Below are positions 53,650 through 63,283 of a stretch of 64,000 bases of DNA, piece after piece. Below the pieces are notes generated by a model. That model was not told the DNA's origin. It did not search any database and saw only the letters and a list, made by a program, of their open reading frames with translations. The position numbers and the translations under genes are program-made. The stretch spans positions 47,709 to 111,708 of the forward strand of contig NZ_FUYE01000020.1 of assembly GCF_900167535.1 (NCBI RefSeq), given 5' to 3'. The stretch comes from Prosthecobacter debontii (GTDB lineage: Bacteria > Verrucomicrobiota > Verrucomicrobiia > Verrucomicrobiales > Verrucomicrobiaceae). Every line of letters begins with the position of its first letter. Within the stretch, counting starts at the first letter, position 1.

Positions 53650-56600
53650 TTACAATCCCACGCTCATCCACTTCACCACACTCATTCCCGAGGCCCGTTC
53701 ACGCACACGCACTTCCCAACTTCCGGGATCGTCATTGTGGGCGATCTCCAGAGGCAGTTCCAGCAGGCCGTTTTCGACGGTGTAGAAGCCGCTGCCTTCA
53801 GCGCGTTTGCCATTGGCATCGCGGATCTCAATCTCCACGGGCACGGCCGCTTTGAGGACCGCCTCTTGGGTGCTGGTGAGTTGGATTTTCAGCGCGGCGG
53901 TTTGTCCGGGCTTGGCTGTGGCGGGCACGTCGCAGCGGAGTTGCAGCAGAGGCTTGGGAAGGATCATGTAGAGACGCCCATCACACGGTCCGAGCTCCAC
54001 CTTCCATTTCAGATGTCCTTCAGCATCTCGTTGAGGAATGATGAGCTCACTGCGGCTCAATTCATAGATGCTGGCGTTGTCCTGAGTCAGCGTGATGTTG
54101 GCGGTCGTCGGTAAACCATTTTCGAGCACCAACCCGTTTTGACCGACATAGGTTCCAGCCTCTCGCTTGTCATTGATCACAAAGAGATAGGTGGCATCGC
54201 CATAAAGACGTGTGCGGAGGATCACTTCAGGGCTATCCGCCGTGACCTTGGGGGTATGACCGAGCGAGGCGACTTGGGGTCCAAGAGTCTCGGCCAGAGC
54301 GAGCAACTTGGCTTTATCTTCGGCTGCCTTTTTGACACGTCTAAAGCTGGTTAGGGGGATGTCCGCTTGGAGGCCTGGACAGAGGTTTTCATCGGCGATG
54401 ATTTTACCACCACGCTTCTGCCATTCCTGAATGCGTTGGACCACGCTTTCACTGAGCACGTCACAATCAGGCATGATCAGGATCTTTCTCCCGCTGAGGC
54501 CTTTTTTGAGGAGGGTCTCTTCATACATGACATCGGTGCGGATATGCGCGTGCTGGAGCGCCATCCACACATCCGCAGACCAGCCCATGTTATTACCATA
54601 GCCACCTCGGCGAGCGAACATCTGCGAAGTGAAGCTTTCCAGCAGAGCGACCTCCGCACGTTCATCGGTGAGGCGCAGGAGCGTGGGGCCGAGGGGCTGC
54701 ACGATGTCGTGAAGCAGCTCCGTCAGCACATGCACCGTATTGGGGTTGGTATAGCGATAGGAGCCCGTGCTATCCGTGGGCACCAGCGACTGCCAGCCGT
54801 GATACATGATGCCTTGGATAGGCCGAGACAGCTTGGTCCAAAGCGCCTCTTTGAGATGCATGGGAGCGATGGTGATGTAGGCGGCATCGGGATCGTGATC
54901 ATCCCAGGCAATGACATCATCAGGCTGTGCTTTGCGGATAGGTGCGGTTTGGCTGCGATACCAGATGAGCTGCGTCATCTTCATCACACGCTGGCGTCTG
55001 CCGGTGGCTTCACTCATGGCTATGAGTTGATCGGTGCAAAGGCCGATGCGCTGTGGATCCGGGTAGGTGTAGGTCCAGTGCGAAAGTACATCCACACTGC
55101 CCCCAGCACCGCTGATGCTCGGCTGACGCACGGCCGGGTCGAAAAAGGTCCAGAAGCCGGGCCGAGCGGAGTTTTTCAAGCCTTGATGCAGGGCGCTATG
55201 CAGGTTGTTCCAACCATCGCCGACGGTCCAAAACCAACGATAGTATTTCAGCAGAGGATACTCATCGGAGATCACGCGATCTGCAGGAAAGTCCTTCAGC
55301 TTTTTCCATTCGACCCCATTTCTTGCGATGACTGCGTCAGGAATCTCTGCGCCAGCGAAGGTGCGATAATTGGTGCGATCGATTTCATTGAACGAGGGCT
55401 GAGAGGCATCACGCACTTCGGTATCCACTAAGGCCGCATCGAAGGCGGGATGCTGGCCATAAGCTCGTGAGAGACTGCGGCCCACGTTCTCATAGAACCC
55501 GGGCAGTTCCGGGAGTGAGGCGCAGATGTCTTTGCGGGGGTAGGGTTTACCGGCACGATCCACACGCAGCAGTTCCGTTTTATTCTCCAGCCATCGACTT
55601 GGAGAGACGCTGGCCACCAACTTCAATCCCTTCGCGAGAGCGGCATCGAGTTCTTGGGATTTGGCCGCAAGGCTCTCGGCGGAACTCGGCGGTGGAATGT
55701 TACGTTTGTCGGTTCGTGTTTCCCAGAGCTTTTCGAAATCTGGGTTGGAGATGCCTATATAATGAGTGAATCCGATTTGCTTGAGACGCTCCATCTCAGA
55801 CCCATCGGCTCCCCACATGATCACGGGCATCTGCGGGGCGGGACGTGCCACGATCTCACATTCCAGTCCCTGCTCGATCACCGTTTCACCCGAACGAAGG
55901 GAGGCTCGCAGACGGTAGCGTTCAGGCTTCAAGGACGTGTCGATGGTGAATTTAACAGCATGATCACCACCTGGATTAAGCGCAGGCAGCACAAAGGTTT
56001 CGGCCTTTCCGCCATACTCCAAAGTCAATTGGGCATCGGCTACAGGATTGCGGCTCAGGTTCTGGCAGTGCAGTTCCACGGAGGCATTCTTTTCCATGCG
56101 CTGCCAGACGTGACGTGGGCTGCGAATCTCCAAAGCCAGGGGTTCAAACCGAAGCGCTCCTTCACACAAACGCACTTCATCGATCCGGCCTGGAAAGCCT
56201 CCATAGTTACTGCCGATACGATCCCCCAGATGCAAAGCCCGCACACCCGGCACCACCGGCCCGAAGCCAGGCTTGTAAGCTTGACTGATGAGTGAACCAT
56301 TCCGATAAAAGGTGACGGTGCCCGCCGCGTCATAGCTGAAGGCGATGTGCTGCCACTGATCTGCAACCATGGGGATCGGTTCAGAGGCAAAGGTTTCAGA
56401 CACCGAGCCAAAACCCAGCGTCACCCAGAGGCGTCGAGCTCCATTGGTCTCGGGTTCCAGCAATTGCCACGTGTAGTCGGTGTGATTGTCGATGACGTAA
56501 CGTTTATCCGCCAGATAACAGCGGCCGGCCTGTGCATGATCGGCTCCCGGTTGGATCCACATCTCCAGGGTAAAGGCTCCTACCGGAGACAATCTTCCTG

Positions 56601-56880
56601 CGCCTGTGACGCGTAAGCCATGGGCCTGCTTGAGGTCATAACCACAAGTCATGCTGTGCCCCAGGCGACCTTCGGTGGCGGCCGCCGCTCCATTCAAGAC
56701 GAGGTCGTGGCCTTTGCCCGAGCTGTCTTTGAGTTCACTCCCGGCATCGAACTTCCAATACCCCAGCACATGAGTCCCGGTGGCATCTGCACCCGTGTAT
56801 CCGGTTTCCCAGTTTTCTTGATGAGCTGCCAGGCTGAGGCCGGGCAGGCAGAGGAGCACGAAGAACAACAAACGAGGCAT
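53650..56880 (-). CDS. Large exported protein with LamG domain and glycosidase-like barrel
   Basis: 1076 residues from ATG 56880, which begins directly with a signal peptide (MPRLLFFVLLCLPGLSLA). Residues about 40-250 form a LamG/concanavalin-like domain (LGYWKFDAGSELKDSSGKGH, QWQHIAFSYDAAGTVTFYRN, IDEVRLCEGAL). A small beta domain follows, then an alpha/beta region of about 500 residues (VIMWGADGSEMERLKQIGFT, KYYRWFWTVGDGWNNLHSAL) suggestive of a GH42-like barrel and a glutamine-amidotransferase-like domain (KILIMPDCDVLSE). The last 200 residues are beta-rich. I cannot name a GH family with confidence. It is divergent from the GTPase gene. Expected in a polysaccharide-degrading bacterium. 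Confidence 0.75.
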   Translation of the reverse strand: MPRLLFFVLLCLPGLSLAAHQENWETGYTGADATGTHVLGYWKFDAGSELKDSSGKGHDLVLNGAAAATEGRLGHSMTCGYDLKQAHGLRVTGAGRLSPVGAFTLEMWIQPGADHAQAGRCYLADKRYVIDNHTDYTWQLLEPETNGARRLWVTLGFGSVSETFASEPIPMVADQWQHIAFSYDAAGTVTFYRNGSLISQAYKPGFGPVVPGVRALHLGDRIGSNYGGFPGRIDEVRLCEGALRFEPLALEIRSPRHVWQRMEKNASVELHCQNLSRNPVADAQLTLEYGGKAETFVLPALNPGGDHAVKFTIDTSLKPERYRLRASLRSGETVIEQGLECEIVARPAPQMPVIMWGADGSEMERLKQIGFTHYIGISNPDFEKLWETRTDKRNIPPPSSAESLAAKSQELDAALAKGLKLVASVSPSRWLENKTELLRVDRAGKPYPRKDICASLPELPGFYENVGRSLSRAYGQHPAFDAALVDTEVRDASQPSFNEIDRTNYRTFAGAEIPDAVIARNGVEWKKLKDFPADRVISDEYPLLKYYRWFWTVGDGWNNLHSALHQGLKNSARPGFWTFFDPAVRQPSISGAGGSVDVLSHWTYTYPDPQRIGLCTDQLIAMSEATGRRQRVMKMTQLIWYRSQTAPIRKAQPDDVIAWDDHDPDAAYITIAPMHLKEALWTKLSRPIQGIMYHGWQSLVPTDSTGSYRYTNPNTVHVLTELLHDIVQPLGPTLLRLTDERAEVALLESFTSQMFARRGGYGNNMGWSADVWMALQHAHIRTDVMYEETLLKKGLSGRKILIMPDCDVLSESVVQRIQEWQKRGGKIIADENLCPGLQADIPLTSFRRVKKAAEDKAKLLALAETLGPQVASLGHTPKVTADSPEVILRTRLYGDATYLFVINDKREAGTYVGQNGLVLENGLPTTANITLTQDNASIYELSRSELIIPQRDAEGHLKWKVELGPCDGRLYMILPKPLLQLRCDVPATAKPGQTAALKIQLTSTQEAVLKAAVPVEIEIRDANGKRAEGSGFYTVENGLLELPLEIAHNDDPGSWEVRVRERASGMSVVKWMSVGL

Positions 56881-57090
56881 GAGAAGTATGAGGTAGGCGC
56901 ACACGCTTTGGCGGGATCGAGAATGTGCGGGCATGGGAGAGAGCCGCTAGGTCCGCGCAAGTAACGGTGATGGGACCTTGAAACAATCGTGCCTCGGCCA
57001 CCTCCTTCCCGTTTCCTTTCTGACGGATGACCATCTTTTTGTGATAAAGAACTCATCACTTGAGTTGCGAATGTGGTCGGACTGTTTCAC

Positions 57091-58572
57091 ATGCTTCCAG
57101 TTATCATGCCACCCCCGCCAGGCATCACCCCACCAGCCTCGGACATCGTCACTCTGAGTTTGATCTCGCATACGAATGCGGGCAAGACGACGCTCGCCCG
57201 AACCCTCCTCCGCAAAGATGTGGGTGAAGTGAAGGATGCCGCGCATGTGACTCTCTTCAATGAATCCTTCACCCTGTTGGAGGAAGAGGCGCGTTTGCTA
57301 CGGCTCTGGGATACACCGGGCTTTGGTGATAGCGCTCGCCTTTTGAAGCGACTGAAGCGGGAGCGTAATCCGGTGCTGTGGTTTCTCTCTCAAGCCTGGG
57401 ATCGCATCTCTGACAAGCCGCTGTGGTGCAGCCAGCAGGCCTTGAAGAACGTGCGTGATGAAGCCGATGTGGTGCTCTATCTGGTCAATGCCACGGAGCC
57501 CCCAGAAGTGGCCGCCTACATCGCGCCTGAGATGGAGATCCTGAGCTGGGTGGGTAAACCGGTGCTGGTCTTGCTGAATCAAACCGGCCCGCTGAGTGAT
57601 CCCGAAACGGAAGAGGCTGAGCTGGCCACATGGAAGACGCATCTGGCCACCTGGCCTCTGGTGCGTGACGTGCTGCGCATGGATGCCTTTGCCCGCTGCT
57701 GGGTGCAGGAAGATAAGCTGATGGATTGCCTGACGCCCCTGCTCTCCGAGCAGAAGGCCGAGCCCTTCAAGCATCTGAAGAAAGCCTGGCGGCAAAGAAA
57801 TCTGGATGTGTTCAATCAATCCAGCCGTGTCTTGTCTGAACTGCTCACCGCAGCCGTGGTGGATGGCATCGAGGTGCGCAATGAAACGCTCTTGGAGCGT
57901 GTCGGCTTTGGCCGCACCGAATTGAATCGTGAGTATCAGGAGTCACGTGAAAAGCTGGCCACGCATCTGGCAGATCGCATGACTGCGGCGACGAATGCGT
58001 TGATCCGCTTGCATGGCTTGGAAGGTGAGTCCGCACGTGCACTCGGTGCGTTGGCCAAGGAGCAGTTCCATTCACCGCAAGCGGTGCCTGAAGCCATCTG
58101 GAGTGTCGTGGGCAGCTTCGCCGGTGGTGCCATGGGTGGCCTGATCGCAGACTTGAAGATGGGCGGCATGACCTTTGGTGGCGGTGCCTTGGTGGGCGGC
58201 TTAGCCGCAGGCCTTGGAGCTTATGCGCTGATCTTGAGCTATAACCTTGTGCGTGGTGAAGATCATCGCCTGCATTGGTCTCGAGAACACTTTCGTGAGC
58301 AAGTGCGCTTAGCCATCCTCACCTATCTAGCCGTGGCTCACTTTGGCCGCGGTCGTGGTGAATGGCAGGAGAGTGTGGAGCCCGAGCATTGGAACCGTGT
58401 CGTGGATGAAGTGCTGCAAGAACATCTCGAAGGCGTGGATCGTTTGTGGCGTGATGGCGTGCAGAAAGGTGTGTTGCCTTCTGCATTGTCAAAGGCGGCG
58501 CTTCCGTTGGTGACGGATTGCCTCTCATGCACACTCGCTCGTTTGTATCCCGATGCAGAGATCGAGATCTAA
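57091..58572 (+). CDS. DUF3482 GTPase (Era-like G domain with membrane-active C-terminus)
   Basis: 493 residues from ATG 57091; a GTG at 57073 is also in frame. The G domain has a P-loop SHTNAGKTTLART with Ser replacing the first Gly, the G3 motif LWDTPGFGDSARLL, and a G4 position reading LLNQTGP in place of NKxD, which is known in this family. After about 270 the chain is helical with a Gly/Ala-rich stretch (SVVGSFAGGAMGGLIADL, GGALVGGLAAGLGAYALIL) that can enter or touch the membrane. Role unknown; relatives sit with membrane or stress genes. It is monocistronic. Confidence 0.82.
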   Translation: MLPVIMPPPPGITPPASDIVTLSLISHTNAGKTTLARTLLRKDVGEVKDAAHVTLFNESFTLLEEEARLLRLWDTPGFGDSARLLKRLKRERNPVLWFLSQAWDRISDKPLWCSQQALKNVRDEADVVLYLVNATEPPEVAAYIAPEMEILSWVGKPVLVLLNQTGPLSDPETEEAELATWKTHLATWPLVRDVLRMDAFARCWVQEDKLMDCLTPLLSEQKAEPFKHLKKAWRQRNLDVFNQSSRVLSELLTAAVVDGIEVRNETLLERVGFGRTELNREYQESREKLATHLADRMTAATNALIRLHGLEGESARALGALAKEQFHSPQAVPEAIWSVVGSFAGGAMGGLIADLKMGGMTFGGGALVGGLAAGLGAYALILSYNLVRGEDHRLHWSREHFREQVRLAILTYLAVAHFGRGRGEWQESVEPEHWNRVVDEVLQEHLEGVDRLWRDGVQKGVLPSALSKAALPLVTDCLSCTLARLYPDAEIEI

Positions 58573-58639
58573 GCGCGTTTTATTCACAGTGAGATGGGTA
58601 TAACTGCATCTCATCCGCATGCATGATGGGCTGAAACAA

Positions 58640-58843
58640 AGAGACCCTCCGGCATGCGGAGCCGGAGGGTCTGGTTTGGCGATCCAGCAACCAACAACAG
58701 TGAGGATCGTTGGCACGAAAGTCTTAGCTGAGGAATAGCTGCAACATCGTGTGCCTGTCAGGATTAACCTCAACAGACAGGCGGAGGTTAAAAAGTTTTA
58801 TCCACCGCGTCAACCCACGGGGTTGTTTTTTGCAAAAACGGAA
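58640..58843 (-). ncRNA. Candidate structured small RNA with own promoter and terminator
   Basis: A 200-base stretch crowded with nested inverted repeats and free of a credible gene. On the minus strand a sigma-70-like promoter precedes it: -35 TTAACG (58879-58874), 18-base spacer, -10 TATGAT (58855-58850). Elements in order: hairpin 58811-58825; an interlocked pair TTAACCTC/GAGGTTAA (58784-58791 with 58764-58771) and GCCTGTC/GACAGGC (58776-58782 with 58753-58759), the topology of a pseudoknot; a stem 58747-58755 with 58712-58718; GATCC/GGATC (58681-58685 with 58704-58708); and a 12-bp terminator hairpin 58642-58653 with 58661-58672 followed by TTTGTTT. It does not look like tmRNA, SRP RNA or RNase P RNA. 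The opposite orientation cannot be excluded, since a short plus-strand terminator lies at 58811-58831. Confidence 0.5.
58811..58831 (+). terminator. Plus-strand intrinsic terminator-like hairpin
   Basis: CAACCC/GGGTTG arms with a 3-base loop (ACG), followed by six T residues (58826-58831). On the plus strand it would end a transcript from the GTPase gene (stop at 58572) or an RNA starting near 58610. It overlaps the 5' part of the proposed minus-strand RNA. Confidence 0.6.
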
Positions 58844-59150
58844 AGAATTATCATATTTGAGAACCCTTTTTTCCGTTAAAATCCTGATAATTTTAGAAGA
58901 AAGTGCCTTGACAGGGGTGTGCATAAGCAACTGTTCATGTGAATAAGTCCAATAAGATCCACCGCATTGCCATGGCTTCGAGAAGGGTTTCATGCAGCCT
59001 GAGAAAGATGGTGCGGGCCATTTTCGTTCCTGTTCTTCGCCCATCTTCAGAGAAGTGGGCTGGTCCTGAACCTGTCAGCGAAACTGATTGAAGATGTGCC
59101 AGTCACGCTGACGTTGGCACATCCCCACCCCCAGCCAGGACTTTCTTCAC
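58844..59150. other. AT-rich intergenic region before the PQQ-like operon
   Basis: Bases 58844-58905 are markedly AT-rich compared with the rest of the window and hold the putative minus-strand promoter of the small RNA. TTGACA at 58908-58913 on the plus strand is a good -35 match, but no matching -10 is seen at the usual spacing. The rest, to the ATG at 59151, shows no gene; a 106-codon open frame on the minus strand (58724-59044) has no recognisable features. Confidence 0.5.
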
Positions 59151-61421
59151 ATGGTCACCCATCGCTTTCATCGCACCGCCACGTGGTCCGCATTCGCGGC
59201 GTCTCTTTTGACCCTCTCCCTCCACGCCAATGATTGGCCCACCTGGCGTGGTCCCCTTCAGACCGGTGTCAGCCTGGAGCATTACACCAATGCCGGAGGC
59301 CTCCCCGAAACCGCCGCCTGGACCTACGATGCCCGCAGCCGCGGCACGCCGGTCGTCTTCGAGGGCAAGGTGATCCTCTGGGGCTACCGCGGAGAAACCA
59401 CGGACCTGACCGAACTCCTGACCGTTCTGGATGCGAAGACGGGCGAGAAGATCTGGGAAGTGGCGTTTTCAGACTACCTGAGCGACTCCATCTACAACCG
59501 CTACGCCATCGGTGCGCCGACGGTGGACCCGGAAACGAAGCGCATCTACCTGGTCAGCAATGCGGGCCTTTTCATGTGCTATGAGATGGACGGCAAGAAG
59601 GTCTTTGAGATTCCTTTGATGGAAGATCTGGGCCGTATGACCTTCCCCAACGCCCGTGTGGGGAGCCCCGTGATCGAGGGCGACCTGGTGCTCACGCACT
59701 TCATTTACTCCAACTGGGGTGCCGATGGCCCGGCCGCTGACCGCATCTATGCCTTCGATAAGAAGACGGGAGAGCTCGTCTGGTGGGCTCGCCCCGGTGT
59801 CGTCCCCCCCGTGGACAGCTCCTACTCCACCCCCGTGCTGGAGACTCGCGATGGCAAACGTGTGGCCTACTACGCCACAGGCTGCGGCCACGTGGTCTGC
59901 GTGAATGCCCGCAATGGCCAGACCTACTGGAAGATGCCGATCTGCAAAAACGGGGTGAACGCCTCCGTGGTGCTGCACAAAGGCAACAAACTCATCGCCA
60001 TCCACAACGATGAAAACGTGGACAGCTCTGAAAAAGGCCGCCTCGTCGCCATTCGCCTGCCGGAAAAACTGACCGCCGCCCCTGGACCTGAGAGCACCGT
60101 CCTGGAAGGGGCTGAGATCTGGAGACAACCCCTGGGAGCCACCAGCAGTTCTCCGATCGTCGTCGATGACTTTGTCTATCAGCTCACCGACGGTGGTGAA
60201 CTCTACTGCATCAACGCCGAGTCCGGCGAAGAACTGTGGAAGAAGAAACTGAGCAATGCCAACCTGCACTCCTCCCCCTTGTATGTGGATGGCCTGCTGT
60301 ATTGCCCCATGATGGAGGGCAAACTCGTCGTCGTGAAAGCCGGTGCGAAGGACGCTGAGATCGTTCAGGAGATCAAATTGGAAGGTCAGTGCCTGGGGGC
60401 CCCCTCCGTCTGCGATGGTGTGCTGTATGTCACCACCACCGAAAGGCTGTATAGCTTCCCCATCCCCAACAGCGGCATCAAGGTGGACCCAGTCCCTGCG
60501 GTGCAAATCCCCAAAGCAGGTGCCCCTGCCGCCCTGCAGATCATCCCCGCCGAAGTGACCATGATGAGTGGTGGCAAGCAGAGCTTCCGCGTGCGTAGCG
60601 TGGATGCCAATGGCTTTGTCGTCAGTGACGATGTCAAAGGCGTGAAGTGGGAAACCTTCATCCCGCCCACGGCGAAAGTGAAGGCCACGATGGATGCCAA
60701 GTTCAACGACGCCGGTGAGTTGGTCGCCGCCGCAGATGCGAAGGAAAGCGCCGGGGCCTTCAAAGCCACCGCCGAGGGCTTGTCCGGCACCATTCGTGGC
60801 CGCGTGCTGAAAAATCTGCCACTCATCGAAAACTTCGATGAGTATGAGCTCCATGAAGATCAGCCCAGCGAAGGCGTGAAGTTCTCTTACCCGCCGCTGC
60901 CATGGATCGGTGCCCGCTTCAAGTTCGACATCCGTGAGCTGAACGGTAACAAGGTGTTTGCGAAGACCTTCGACCGCCTGCTCTTCCAGCGTGCCACCGT
61001 GTTCGTCGGTCCCTCCCATCTCTCCAACTACACCATGCAAGCTGATGTCCTCACCGATGGCAGCGCCCGTGCGAAGTCGGACATCGGCATGGTGAACCAG
61101 CGCTACCTCATCTGTCTGCGTGGCAATGCCAACAAACTGGAAATCAGCTCCAACCTGGAGCGCCTGAAGCAGGATGCCCCATTCAAGGTGTCCCCCAACA
61201 CCTGGTATACGCTGAAGACCCGCGTGGATGTCCATGAGGACGGCAGCGGTGTGGTGCGTGGCAAGGTGTGGGCGAAAGATCAGCCTGAGCCTGAAGCCTG
61301 GACCCTGGAAGCCAAAGTGGCCAACGCCCACAAACAAGGCAGCCCCGGCATCTTCGGCTTCACCCCCCTCAACCAGAAGCGTGTTTATCTGGATAATTTG
61401 AGCATCACTCCGAACAAGTAA
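59151..61421 (+). CDS. Exported PQQ-like beta-propeller protein
   Basis: 756 residues with a signal peptide (about 1-26, ending LHAND) and a first mature motif WPTWRGPLQTGVS, typical of outer PQQ-like/BamB-like propellers in Planctomycetes and Verrucomicrobiota. Repeats with the W-motif follow (LTVLDAKTGEKIWEVAF, IYAFDKKTGELVWWARPG, LYCINAESGEELWKKKL). After about 440 comes an Ig-like domain (QIIPAEVTMMSGGKQSFRV), then a C-terminal beta-sandwich (about 560-756). No active-site residues of quinoprotein alcohol dehydrogenases are evident, so a binding or scaffolding role is as likely as catalysis. It is followed by a second propeller gene after 27 bases. Confidence 0.83.
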   Translation: MVTHRFHRTATWSAFAASLLTLSLHANDWPTWRGPLQTGVSLEHYTNAGGLPETAAWTYDARSRGTPVVFEGKVILWGYRGETTDLTELLTVLDAKTGEKIWEVAFSDYLSDSIYNRYAIGAPTVDPETKRIYLVSNAGLFMCYEMDGKKVFEIPLMEDLGRMTFPNARVGSPVIEGDLVLTHFIYSNWGADGPAADRIYAFDKKTGELVWWARPGVVPPVDSSYSTPVLETRDGKRVAYYATGCGHVVCVNARNGQTYWKMPICKNGVNASVVLHKGNKLIAIHNDENVDSSEKGRLVAIRLPEKLTAAPGPESTVLEGAEIWRQPLGATSSSPIVVDDFVYQLTDGGELYCINAESGEELWKKKLSNANLHSSPLYVDGLLYCPMMEGKLVVVKAGAKDAEIVQEIKLEGQCLGAPSVCDGVLYVTTTERLYSFPIPNSGIKVDPVPAVQIPKAGAPAALQIIPAEVTMMSGGKQSFRVRSVDANGFVVSDDVKGVKWETFIPPTAKVKATMDAKFNDAGELVAAADAKESAGAFKATAEGLSGTIRGRVLKNLPLIENFDEYELHEDQPSEGVKFSYPPLPWIGARFKFDIRELNGNKVFAKTFDRLLFQRATVFVGPSHLSNYTMQADVLTDGSARAKSDIGMVNQRYLICLRGNANKLEISSNLERLKQDAPFKVSPNTWYTLKTRVDVHEDGSGVVRGKVWAKDQPEPEAWTLEAKVANAHKQGSPGIFGFTPLNQKRVYLDNLSITPNK

Positions 61422-61448
61422 CGCGTTCATTGTCTAATTGCCTTTCAC

Positions 61449-63077
61449 ATGAAGCTGAAAAACACCCTCCTACTCGCGCTTCTCAGCGCCTCTTCTCTCC
61501 ACGCGGCCGATTGGCCCGAGTGGGGTGGCGGTAAGACCCGCAACATGGTGTCCGAGGAAAAAGGACTCCCCACGGATTTCGATCCCGGTAAAAAATACGG
61601 TCCCAAAGCAGCCCCGAAGATTGCTGGACGCCTCCGCCCCAACGCGGAAGAAGCCAATAAAGGTCCGGGCGCTGAAGACATCGACATGAGCACCACCAAG
61701 AACTGCCTCTGGGTGGCCAAGCTCGGCTCCCAGACCTACGGCACACCCGTGGTGGCCAATGGCACCGTCTATGTCGGCACCAACAATGAGTCTCCACGTG
61801 ATCCGAAAAACATCGGCGACCGTGGCATCGTCATGGCCTTCGATGAGAAGACCGGAGCCTTCAAATGGCAGATGGTGAGTCCGAAAATGGGAAGCGGTAA
61901 GGTGAATGACTGGGAATACCTCGGCATCTGTGCCAGCCCGACCATCGTTGGCAATCGTGCCTACGTGCCGAGCAACCGCTGCCAGATCGTCTGCCTGGAC
62001 GTGGAAGGCATGGCCAACGGCAACGATGGCATGAAAGAAGAAGCCGACTTCATGGCTGTGCCAGACAAGGACGGTAAGCTGACCCCCATCCAGCCCGGCG
62101 ATAAAGATGCCGACATCATCTGGGTGTATGACATGTATAAAGAACTGGGCGTCTTCCAACACAACGCCACCTCCGGTTATCCCCTGATCATCGGTGACAA
62201 GCTGTTCGCCCCTACCTGCAACGGCGTGGACTGGACTCACACCAACATCCCGTCTCCACAGTCCCCCAGCTTCATCATGCTGAATGCCAACGATGGCTCT
62301 CTCATGGGTGAAATGGATCATGTGGCGAGTGAGCGCGTGCTGCATTGCTCCTGGTCCAGCCCGACCTACACCGAAGTGAATGGCAAGCCGATGATCATCT
62401 TCGCCGCCGGTGACGGCTGGGTCTATGCCATGGCTCCAGAGACGGAGAAGAAGGACGACTTCGACATCCTCAAAGAATACTGGCGCTATGATGCCAACCC
62501 ACCTGAGTATCGTAAAAACGATGCCGGTGAGCCCATCAAGTATGTGGAATACGATGGCCCAAGTGAAATCATCGCCACGCCTGTGGTGCATGACGGTCTG
62601 GTCTATGTAAACATCGGTCAGGACCCAGAGCACGGTGAAGGCGTGGGCATGCTGAGCTGCATCGACCCGAAAGGCAGCGGCGATATCTCCGGTAAAGCCG
62701 TCTGGACCTTCAAGGGCATCGAGCGCTCCATCTCCACCCCTGCCGTCAAGGACGGGCTGGTTTACACCGCTGACTACACCGGCCGTGTGTTCTGCCTGGA
62801 CGCCAAGACGGGTGAAGAATACTGGAAGTTCGATACCAAAGGTCACATCTGGGCCAGCCCGCTCATCGCAGACGGTAAGCTCTACATCGGCAATGAAGAA
62901 GGTGAACTCTTCATCCTGGCCGAGGGTAAAGAGCTGAAAGAGATCCAGACCATCGAGTTCCCATCCCCACTGCTCGGCGGTGTGGTGGCTGCCAATGGCT
63001 GCCTCTACGTGCCAACCCACACCCACCTCTACTGCTTCAAAGAAGGTGGCAAGCCTGTGGAAACGGCCGCCAAGTAA
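61449..63077 (+). CDS. Exported PQQ-like beta-propeller protein
   Basis: 542 residues with a signal peptide (about 1-19, MKLKNTLLLALLSASSLHAA) and the opening DWPEWGGGKTRNMVSEEKG. The propeller repeats read IVMAFDEKTGAFKWQMV, IVCLDVEGMANGND, VFCLDAKTGEEYWKFDT and LYIGNEEGELFILAEG. The layout CSWSSPTYTEVNGKPMIIFA is frequent in planctomycete members. Shorter than its neighbour, lacking the Ig and C-terminal domains. The two genes form an operon closed by a terminator. Substrate or partner unknown. Confidence 0.85.
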   Translation: MKLKNTLLLALLSASSLHAADWPEWGGGKTRNMVSEEKGLPTDFDPGKKYGPKAAPKIAGRLRPNAEEANKGPGAEDIDMSTTKNCLWVAKLGSQTYGTPVVANGTVYVGTNNESPRDPKNIGDRGIVMAFDEKTGAFKWQMVSPKMGSGKVNDWEYLGICASPTIVGNRAYVPSNRCQIVCLDVEGMANGNDGMKEEADFMAVPDKDGKLTPIQPGDKDADIIWVYDMYKELGVFQHNATSGYPLIIGDKLFAPTCNGVDWTHTNIPSPQSPSFIMLNANDGSLMGEMDHVASERVLHCSWSSPTYTEVNGKPMIIFAAGDGWVYAMAPETEKKDDFDILKEYWRYDANPPEYRKNDAGEPIKYVEYDGPSEIIATPVVHDGLVYVNIGQDPEHGEGVGMLSCIDPKGSGDISGKAVWTFKGIERSISTPAVKDGLVYTADYTGRVFCLDAKTGEEYWKFDTKGHIWASPLIADGKLYIGNEEGELFILAEGKELKEIQTIEFPSPLLGGVVAANGCLYVPTHTHLYCFKEGGKPVETAAK

Positions 63078-63107
63078 TCGGCAGCTCAAACGCTCGATTC
63101 ATCCATC

Positions 63108-63143
63108 ACGGGTCGAAGGGAAACCTTCGGCCCGTTTGATTTT
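63108..63143 (+). terminator. Intrinsic terminator of the PQQ-like operon
   Basis: 12-bp stem (63108-63119 with 63124-63135, one G-U pair) capped by a GAAA loop, followed by TTGATTTT. It begins 30 bases after the stop codon at 63077. Confidence 0.85.
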
Positions 63144-63283
63144 CCCTGCCCGCCCATCCATCAAACGTGAATCATGAATGCCTCACCGTCGGAGGCACCG
63201 AGAGGGTCCTTCGCGGAACGCTCCTGGATTCATGGGGAGTGACGAGCTCTTCGTCTCATATCAGGCGGGTATCAGAGGGGCTT

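Noticed and set aside
58724..59044. 106-codon minus-strand open frame in the intergenic region
   Set aside because: No ribosome site, no domain, composition unlike neighbouring genes, and it runs through the structured RNA candidate and its promoter.
59469..61430. 653-codon antisense open frame in the first PQQ-like gene
   Set aside because: It is the complement of a well-supported propeller gene; rich in His, Gly and Ala, without recognisable features. A similar frame at 61470-63089 is rejected for the same reason.
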